64,000 bases of DNA from contig CM065803.1 in the NCBI GenBank assembly GCA_033398695.1, forward strand, positions 101,668,001 through 101,732,000, read 5' to 3'. The position numbers were made by a program, and so were the translations under genes. Positions 56,993 through 64,000 of this stretch are shown here, piece after piece; the first letter of the stretch is position 1; every line of letters begins with the position of its first letter. Origin of the DNA: Orobanche coerulescens (lineage: Eukaryota; Streptophyta; Magnoliopsida; Lamiales; Orobanchaceae). A model generated the notes under the pieces. The model saw only the letters and a list, made by a program, of their open reading frames with translations. It had not been told where the DNA came from and made no database searches.

Positions 56993-58919
56993 TGTAATAT
57001 CCGTATTTTTCTTTCCCTTGTATTTCCATTTTTGGTGTATTTCTCGATCGTAGTGACCCTCGTGTATCTTTCAGTGTATCCTTCCTGTCATCTGTTGAAC
57101 TGTATTCTCGTTATTGTTGTGCGGAACCGCCATTTAGGGGTTGCCGTGGACCCATTTCGTGTTATTGGTTCCCAAATATTGATTCCTATTGCTTTTATTC
57201 TCTTCCCGGATCATTTTTTCATCATTTAGGACCCAAAAGGGGGTGTGGGCCGCGGCACAAGGTGTGTGCGCCGCGGCACACACATTTCTCCAGTTGTTGG
57301 CCGAGCGGACTCTACTGTGTGCCGCGGCGTACCTATCCGGGGCCGCGGCACACTCGTGTGGCATTTTCGGCCAAAACCCGACTGTACCGGGTGCCGCGGC
57401 ACACACCGGCTGAGCCGCGGCACATTGCCGAACCCTGGGAGCAGTTTTTGGGCTTGTGCCGTGGCACACCTCGGCTGAGCCGCGGCACACAATGCGGTCA
57501 ACCCTATAATTGTGTTGTTTTGAGCTAGAGCAGCTCATTTTCTTTCTTTTTCTTCCATTTACGTGAGAGAGTGAGATAGGAGGAGAGCTTCTCATCATTC
57601 ATCAATTGGGGGTTGATTTTCATCATTCTTCTTCGGTTGTGAAGCCCAGATAATCAATCTAACGCGTGTTCTACGGATCTTAAGACTTGAATCTTCAAAG
57701 GTAATATCTCTTGGAACCCTACCTTTTGGATAATTGGGGATTTTGGGGTTTTTGTCCGATTCTTTCCATTTTTTTGGTGGATTCTTGATGAATACGATTA
57801 ATATTGTTAGTATCATTAACTTTCCTACAGATTCATGGTATATTTTGTGGTTTTTACGGAATCGAGAAGGTTTGGTTGTGGTCCGCCCTCGTTGTTATTT
57901 TTGTACGAATATACATGAATCGTAGGCGGGTTCTCGGGGGTATTCCATTTCCATATTCGTCTAGAGTTGGTTGTGATTACGTTCTTCAAATCGTTAGGTT
58001 CGTTTCCGTTGGTTCTTAGCGTTCGTCGGTGATTATCCTCTCCGTTCGTTGCGTCATCAATTACTCAAGGCAAGTATTTTTGGAAACCTTTATGCTTAAC
58101 ATGGAATGGTAATGTACTTTGTGTGTGATTTGCTCACCTCGGGTTGGTCCGACGGGATCACGGAGGGAATCCAAAGGGTTGAGTCCTGGATTCATGAGTT
58201 TGTATAGCTAGCCAGCTCGGGAGGGTCCTTAGAGGCCTCAAGGGATCAATGATATTACTGCTCCCAAGGCGATGCATGTGCGTGTTTTATTTTTATAATG
58301 TGGCCACGGGAGGGTCCTTAGAGGCCTCAAGGGATCTATGATATTACTCTGTTCCCAAGGCAAATTGTTTGACTGTTTGTTTCCGGAAAAGACATGTCTG
58401 GTTTTGGTTTTTGAAATGATATTGGTGCATGTGCTATGAATTGTGTAAGCGATTGGTTTGCCTTGATTACTTGTACTAGCGTAATTGCTAACCCCTTTGG
58501 GGGACCCGTTTTGGGGAAATTCTTGTTATGGATTTCAGGTTATGCTTATCCGGACGAGCGAGCACCGGGACAGTACGAGGATGTTGGCCAGGGTCGTTGA
58601 CATGTGCACTTGGGTCTTCTTATTTATTTTGTCCATTTCGATATGGTTGTTCCCACAATTTTAAACTTATAGATTGTACTCGCGAGTACTTAGGTTTTCA
58701 TTTCAAATTCCGTATTGTATCACCTTAAATTGTTACATTGTTGGATGATGCTTATATTGCCGGTTGCTCCGGGCGCATCTTTATATGTCATATTATTAAA
58801 ACGTGTCTCCTCGCTAACCGAGATGGTTAGTCGAGTGGGGTTTTCTTGTTGTAACCTGGTGGGTCCCATGTAGGGGTCCACGGCGCTGTAATATACTCTG
58901 AATATCTCGGGGTGTTACA
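56993..58919 (+). repeat. element B 3' LTR
   Basis: 1927 bp, closely similar to the 5' LTR. It lacks part of the palindrome cluster and carries a short extra stretch at about 57811-57838. U5 stem-loop: 58859-58866 with 58874-58881, fully paired if G-U is allowed. Confidence 0.95.
57243..57516 (+). promoter_or_regulatory. CCGCGGCAC cluster and TATA, 3' LTR of B
   Basis: Same type as 50330-50649 with fewer palindromes; CCTATAATTG at about 57503. Confidence 0.7.
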
Positions 58920-58924
58920 TCTTA
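58920..58924 (+). other. target site duplication (right), TCTTA
   Basis: Directly after the 3' LTR of element B; identical to 50074-50078. Confidence 0.92.
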
Positions 58925-59702
58925 TGATTTTTAATAAGTTGGGTTGAGTCCATTAGTGAGTCCACATAGTGTTGACAATTAGCCCAATAGTTGAATCAAC
59001 ACACTATTTTAATTTTTATTATTTGGTTTATTAAGTAAATTACAAAGTTAAAGAGTGAAATAAAATAAAATAGATGTAGGTTATATCATGACATAAAATA
59101 ACTATTATTAAATTACATCATGATTTGATACATTGTACATGTGATAAGTTATCGAATTTAGGGGGTTTTACATAAATATATAAAAATATGAAAAAAAAAA
59201 TGGGTATCTAATTTTGTTCGATAGTTTGAGTTATTAATTCTTTAAGGGTTTTTAACCTGATGCTTTGAGTGATGAGTTAGGGAGTCGTCGACTAAACACT
59301 TGCTACATGGACTAATTAGAAAGCTTGACAATTTGGAACATTGTATTTTTGTCGAATAATTATCTTATATTGCTTAAATAAAGGGATGTAGATTATGAGC
59401 AGATTTTGAATTATTTGGTGGCTGTTAATGTTACACTCAATTTCGTGAACTATCACAATATTTGATGACACCGATGAATTCTCCCTATAATTGAATGAGT
59501 GATCGAGAATAACCATTTACGAGAATCGTGTGAGTCACGAGTGGAAAGAAAATAGGGAACCTTCTTGGGTGGAATAAAACTGCATTTTGGAAATTACATA
59601 TAAAATCGAGTTTTAACTTCAAAATAAAAGTAGATTTATTTTGAATCTTGATTCATTTCTATCTGCAGTATATAGTTGGTTATTGTGTAATAATGGCAGT
59701 TT

Positions 59703-59772
<70 letters not shown>

Positions 59773-59867
59773 TATGCATTTTTCTTTAATTCATGTGTGT
59801 TTTATTTTCTTTATTATTTTCTAACAAAACAGTCTTGCTCAGGACTAGCAAGAACTCAAGTTTTGGG
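58925..59867. other. AT-rich flank, no gene recognised
   Basis: Continuation of the site interrupted by element B (left part 49990-50078). It has a (CT)n run at 59706-59740 and a (TA)n run at 59740-59769. Open frames here follow the simple repeats. Confidence 0.7.
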
Positions 59868-61049
59868 TGTTGGAATATTTATTCCACACATTATTTAATT
59901 TGTATTTTGATGATTAAAGTTGCTAAACAACAAAACAACATCGAGGCGAAGCAAAACGACGAAGGAGACGAAGTCGCAAAAAGTTGCAATCTGGACTGCA
60001 TTAGCGCACGCTAAGGCATATATGTTAGCGCACGCTAACGAGGAGTAATCTGCATTCCAGCCAAGTTTCGAAGTAAGCTGCAGTGAAGTCAGCTGATGAG
60101 ATAGCACACGCTACACGTTATCATTAACGCACGCTATCGAAGTCATGTTACCGTTGTGAAGAAATTCAAACACAGAATAACGTATGCAATGAAGTCAGCA
60201 TTAGCGCACGCTACAAAGTATGATTAGCGCATGCTAAGATGTTTGAATCAAGTCAATCCGAACGTTGGGAAAAGCAAGTCAAAGTCAGCATATCAAACGG
60301 ATACTTTGACAATCCATGCAACGGATATGTTGTATTAGCGCACGCTACAATGTGTTATTAACGCACGCTAATACAAGAAGGTTACGTACGTAAGGCAGAA
60401 GGCATAACGTACGCTAAAGAAGAAACGGGTTACCGGATCAAATCGAAAGATCTAGCGCACGCTACAAAAGAAGGCTAGCGCACGCTAGCAAGTCAAAACA
60501 GCCAGCAACGGCTAGTTTGAGGAAAATGCCTATAAATACCATTCCTATGGTATTGTTTGAGTACAACAACTTCAAGCAAACGAGATATTCATCTGAGAAT
60601 CATATACTTACATTGTTGTTGTAATCTTGAGCTTACATTGAGTGATTGAGTGTTATACACAAAATCATACACGAGTGAGAAAAAGAAAAGATACGATTTG
60701 ATTCGGTGTTATTAGGATCAAGGATCCGGCATTGTTAGAATCACAATCGCTATCTTTAGTGAGGTTTATCTAGTACCAATAGAAAGCTAGAGTGGTTGAT
60801 TCCTTATCCAATAGAAAAGGAAAAACGGTTTTACTCGGACCGATAGAAGACGAGCCTGTAACGGTAATCCCTCGACCGATAGAAGAGAGGCGTAGAGGTT
60901 TTGATCTTATCCTAAAGAAAAAGATACATCGAGAGAGGACGTAGGCATCGTTAATAGCCGAACCTCTATAAATCCTTGTGCGATTTATTTTCCGCAATTT
61001 ATTTACGCTTCCGTATAAAACGGCACAAATATCCGATAATATACCAACA
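59868..61049 (+). repeat. copia 5' LTR
   Basis: 1182 bp with perfect ends TGTTGG...CCAACA. It carries the palindrome cluster 60000-60490 and TATAAATA at 60531. Confidence 0.92.
60000..60538 (+). promoter_or_regulatory. TAGCGYRCGCTA cluster and TATAAATA, copia 5' LTR
   Basis: About a dozen motif copies (TTAGCGCACGCTAA, TTACGTACGTAA, CTAGCGCACGCTAG) over 490 bp, the last about 40 bp before TATAAATA. The same motif class as in the gypsy LTRs of families A and C. Confidence 0.72.
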
Positions 61050-61051
61050 AT

Positions 61052-61063
61052 TGGTATCGGAGC
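61052..61063 (+). other. primer binding site, copia element
   Basis: TGGTATCGGAGC, two bases after the LTR. Confidence 0.88.
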
Positions 61064-61106
61064 GGTACTCCAATACGCGGCTTAACATCCGAGGAGAAGA
61101 TCCAAA

Positions 61107-62465
61107 ATGGCGTTTCAAATCTCTCCAGTCGAAGGCCTTGCTCTCAATCGACCACCATTTTTTGATGGCGCGAACTTCATGACTTGGAAGAAGAAGATGT
61201 CGATATTCATTCGAGCTTACGACATCGAACTTTGGAAGGTGATTTGTCTTGGTCCCAAAATTCCGACGAACTCAAACGGAACTCTCAAAACCTTTGAAGA
61301 GTATGACGATGCGGATTGGAAAAACGACCATTATAATTGCAAAGCGACGCAATTATTATACTGTGCTTTAAATCCGGAAGAACACAACCGGATATCATCG
61401 TGTGATAGTGCCAAAGAAATCTGTAAAATGCTTGAGGTAACACACGAAGGTACGTCTCAAGTCAAGGAGACGAAGATAAACATGCTCCTTCACGATTATG
61501 AATTATTCCAAATGAAGGACGACGAATCCATCTCGATTATGCTTGACCGATTTTCAGTTATCACTAATGGATTAGCATGTTTCGGAAAACCACTTTCGAG
61601 TAGTGAGAAAGTAAAGAAAATTCTCCGATCACTACCTCGAGAATGGGACGGTACGGTTACGGCAATAATGGAATCCAAAGATCTAAATACTCTCGATTTT
61701 AGTGCTCTCGTTGGTTCTCTTATCAACTACGAGATTGTTCTAAAATCTCGGAATGCCAAACCGAAACCGAAGGAGAGGTCGATAGCCTTCAAGGCTAAAA
61801 TGTCGAAGAAGAAAGAAGAAACCCCGGTGGACGAAAGCGACGAAGAAATGGCATATTATGCCAAAAATATTAATAAGTTACAACACTTATTAAACCGGAG
61901 GAAGAAGCACATTCAAGCGGGCGAACCTAAGAAATTCGACAACACTTGTCGATTATGTGGCAAACCAGGCCACTTTGCTAAGAACTGTCGAGTAAAGCAA
62001 AAGGAGGTTCTAATCGCAACATGGAGCGACGAAGACCCCGATGAAGATTTTCTTGAACAAAATAATCTCGCGCTCATGGCCCGGAGTTCATTCGACGATA
62101 GCGACGTCGAAAGCCAAGTAAGTAATTCTTACGACGAACTCTTTGAAGCATTCGAGTTATTGCATACGGATTATAAAAATGCTTTAAATGAAATTATGTC
62201 CCTCAAGTCTAAATATAAAACTTTGGAAATTGAAAATTCCAAAATACTTGAAAAAGGGAAATTTGTCGAGATCGATCATTCAAAATGCGTTGAAAACGAG
62301 AATATTTTAAAAAATGATCTTGCTAAAATTCAAACCGAGCTCAAGAATTTAACGAAGAAATTTTCTCTCGGAAACGAGAAATTTGAAAATATGCTCTCAG
62401 TTCAAAAATATACTTTAAATAAAGAGGGGTTAGGATTCAACCACGTTTCAAAAATGAATCTGTAA
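61107..62465 (+). CDS. gag: Gag of copia gag-only element (452 aa, C-terminus frameshifted)
   Basis: Start Met 61107 precedes AFQISPVEGLALNRPPFFDG; FFDGANFMTWKKKMSIFIRA is the N-terminal Gag motif of copia elements (DUF4219/UBN2 class). A CCHC knuckle (CRLCGKPGHFAKNC) starts at residue 281. Residues about 350-440 are Lys/Glu-rich with heptad-like spacing, probably coiled coil. The frame ends at TAA 62463, but a second knuckle (CEKCLKIGHHISNC, 62483-62524) and KKIWVPKGT follow in another frame to TAA 62648, so a 1-base indel has cut the C-terminus. It would package its own or other RNA; replication must rely on a partner copia element. Confidence 0.88.
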   Translation: MAFQISPVEGLALNRPPFFDGANFMTWKKKMSIFIRAYDIELWKVICLGPKIPTNSNGTLKTFEEYDDADWKNDHYNCKATQLLYCALNPEEHNRISSCDSAKEICKMLEVTHEGTSQVKETKINMLLHDYELFQMKDDESISIMLDRFSVITNGLACFGKPLSSSEKVKKILRSLPREWDGTVTAIMESKDLNTLDFSALVGSLINYEIVLKSRNAKPKPKERSIAFKAKMSKKKEETPVDESDEEMAYYAKNINKLQHLLNRRKKHIQAGEPKKFDNTCRLCGKPGHFAKNCRVKQKEVLIATWSDEDPDEDFLEQNNLALMARSSFDDSDVESQVSNSYDELFEAFELLHTDYKNALNEIMSLKSKYKTLEIENSKILEKGKFVEIDHSKCVENENILKNDLAKIQTELKNLTKKFSLGNEKFENMLSVQKYTLNKEGLGFNHVSKMNL

Positions 62466-62650
62466 ATTTCAAAATACCCCGATGTGAAAAATGTTTGAAA
62501 ATCGGGCATCACATTTCAAATTGCAAAAGCCCAAGACGGACGATAAAAATTAAAAAGATTTGGGTTCCTAAAGGAACAAACATTTCAAATATCGTCTACG
62601 TTTCAAAAGAAAAACCAACTATCGGTTGGATCCCCAAAAATAAATTTTAA
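62466..62650 (+). pseudogene. gag: frameshifted C-terminal part of copia gag
   Basis: Contains the second CCHC knuckle and KKIWVPKGTNIS, which in SIRE-like elements leads into protease. Here the frame ends in IPKNKF, then stop, with no protease. Confidence 0.7.
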
Positions 62651-63107
62651 CAAGTGATATTTTAAAGAGGGGGAGAAGGAATATTTTTGAGGGAGAAACA
62701 ATATTTTCAGGGGGAGCTTATACCCTTATTAATGCATTAATTGGTATCATGCATACTTATATTTCATTTGATATACTCTATATTTTTATACTTTTTGATG
62801 AAGACAAAAAGGGGGAGAAAGATATGAATTGAGATAAGGAGAAGGAGATGAATTGAGATAAAAATGAGAAAAATCGAAGAAGTCGAAAAGAAAATAAAAG
62901 CATACAAATAGGGGGAGTTGAAAAATGGAAAAACGACGGAGTCGAAAAATAAAGGAGATGTCGAAAAGAAAAGAGAATTGGAGAAACTAACGAAACGATC
63001 AAAGCCGAAAATTTTGATTCGTAGAAATATACTTATATTATTTTTTACAGAATATCCAATTCAAGGGTTGTTTTGTAATCATCAAAAAGGGGGAGATTGT
63101 TGGAATA
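62651..63107 (+). other. repeated GGGGGAG tracts and polypurine tract
   Basis: GGGGGAG occurs at about 62669, 62710, 62811, 62911 and 63099. The last, AAAAAGGGGGAGATT, adjoins the 3' LTR and is the working polypurine tract. No coding domain. Confidence 0.8.
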
Positions 63108-64000
63108 TTTATTCCACACATTATTTAATTTGTATTTTGATGATTAAAGTTGCTAAACAACAAAACAACATCGAGGCGAAGCAAAACGATGAAGCAGACG
63201 AAGTCGCAGAAAGTTGCAATCTGGACTGCATTAGCGCACGCTAAGGCATATATGTTAGCGCACGCTACCGAGGAGTAATCTGCATTCCAGCCAAGTTTCG
63301 AAGTAAGCTGCAGTGAAGTCAGCTGATGAGATAGCGCACGCTACACGTTATCATTAACGCACGCTATCGAAGTCATGTTACCGTTGTGAAGAAATTCAAA
63401 CACAGAATAACGTATGCAATGAAGTCAGCATTAGCGCACGCTACAAAGTATGATTAGCGCACGCTAATATGTTTGAATCAAGTCAATCCGAACGTTGGGA
63501 AAAGCAAGTCAAAGTCAGCATATCAAACGGATACTTTGACAATCCATGCAACGGATATATTGTATTAGCGCACGCTACAATGTGTTATTAACGCACGCTA
63601 ATACAAGAAGGTTACGTACGTAAGGAAGAAGGCATAACGTACGCTAAAGAAGAAACGAAGCTACTGGACTGAAACTGGAAAGATCTAGCGCACGCTACAA
63701 AAGAAGGCTAGCGCACGCTAGCAAGTCAAAACAGCCACCAAAGGCTAGTTTGAGGAAAATGCCTATAAATACCATTCCTATGGTATTTTTTGAGTACAAA
63801 GCAAACGAGATATTCATCTGAGAATCATATACTTACATTGTTGTTGTAATCTTGAGCTTACATTGAGTGATTGAGTGTTATACACAAAATCATACACGAG
63901 TGAGAAAAAGAAAAGATACGATTTGATTCAGTGTTATTAGGATCAAGGATCCGGCATTGTTAGAATCACAATCGCTATCTTAAGTGGGGTTTATCTAGTA
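63108..64000 (+). repeat. copia 3' LTR (cut by window end)
   Basis: It matches the first 890 or so bases of 59868-61049 closely, including the palindrome cluster (63231-63721) and TATAAATA (63764). Confidence 0.9.

Larger units (their letters stand above)
50079..58919 (+). mobile_element. Ty3/gypsy chromovirus element B, complete with both LTRs and TSD
   Basis: 8841 bp: LTRs 50079-52044 and 56993-58919, internal region 52045-56992 with PBS, gag, protease, RT, RNase H, integrase and chromodomain. Flanking TCTTA duplication is perfect, proving a single insertion. GAG to PR needs a frame change and pol has three in-frame stops (53985, 54027, 54216). Long LTRs, GR-rich Gag and chromodomain fit the Tekay/Del group (inference). 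Confidence 0.96.
59868..64000 (+). mobile_element. Ty1/copia gag-only element (TR-GAG type), 3' end outside window
   Basis: 5' LTR 59868-61049, PBS 61052, internal region 61050-63107 of only 2058 bp, 3' LTR from 63108 to the window edge. Only gag is encoded; protease, integrase, RT and RNase H are absent. This is the TR-GAG class of non-autonomous elements. The repeated GGGGGAG tracts resemble the SIRE/Maximus group (inference). Confidence 0.9.

Overview
This window is plant nuclear DNA made almost entirely of LTR retrotransposons. The evidence is Ty3/gypsy gag-pol genes ending in a chromodomain (chromovirus type, most like the Tekay/Del group), Ty1/copia genes, primer binding sites complementary to plant initiator-Met tRNA, and long LTRs with TG...CA ends. 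I see no host protein gene, rRNA or tRNA gene. The species cannot be told from the sequence. Almost every coding region is broken by stops, frameshifts or deletions.

Layout. 1-2394: minus-strand gypsy fragment (RT start, protease, gag, leader, PBS) cut by the window edge. 2395-7477: decayed internal end plus a 3.9 kb family C LTR. 7483-9524: a second, partial family C LTR. 9525-24535: minus-strand tandem array of family E, three LTRs alternating with two complete non-coding internal regions and a stub of a third. 24536-26061: two fragments of a family A LTR. 26062-29920: repeat-rich family D material (43-bp, 25-bp and 70-bp repeats, microsatellites, a CGCCGGA-rich block). 29929-33742: PBS and complete family C 5' LTR on the minus strand. 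34269-38593: decayed Ty1/copia element. 38594-42320: family H LTR (a relative of E), PBS and leader, interrupted by gypsy element A (42321-49236), whose integrase is partly deleted and whose 3' LTR is cut off. 49237-50078: diverged 230-bp tandem repeats. 50079-58919: a complete gypsy element B with both LTRs and a perfect 5-bp target duplication TCTTA. 58925-59867: AT-rich flank. 59868-64000: a Ty1/copia element with only a gag gene; its 3' LTR leaves the window.

The most interesting signals are in the LTRs, not the genes. (1) All ten gypsy LTR 3' ends examined carry an 8-bp stem-loop exactly 38-39 bases from the LTR end. Its stem changes sequence between families but keeps pairing, a covariation signature of a conserved RNA structure. 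(2) Each LTR type has a cluster of CpG-rich palindromes just upstream of a TATA box. One palindrome family (TAGCGYRCGCTA) occurs in both gypsy and copia LTRs, which are unrelated superfamilies. (3) These promoter clusters look like exchangeable cassettes: related LTRs carry different ones between matching flanks, and one family C LTR carries the cassette of element B. Together these suggest retrotransposons trading promoter modules while keeping a fixed U5 fold.
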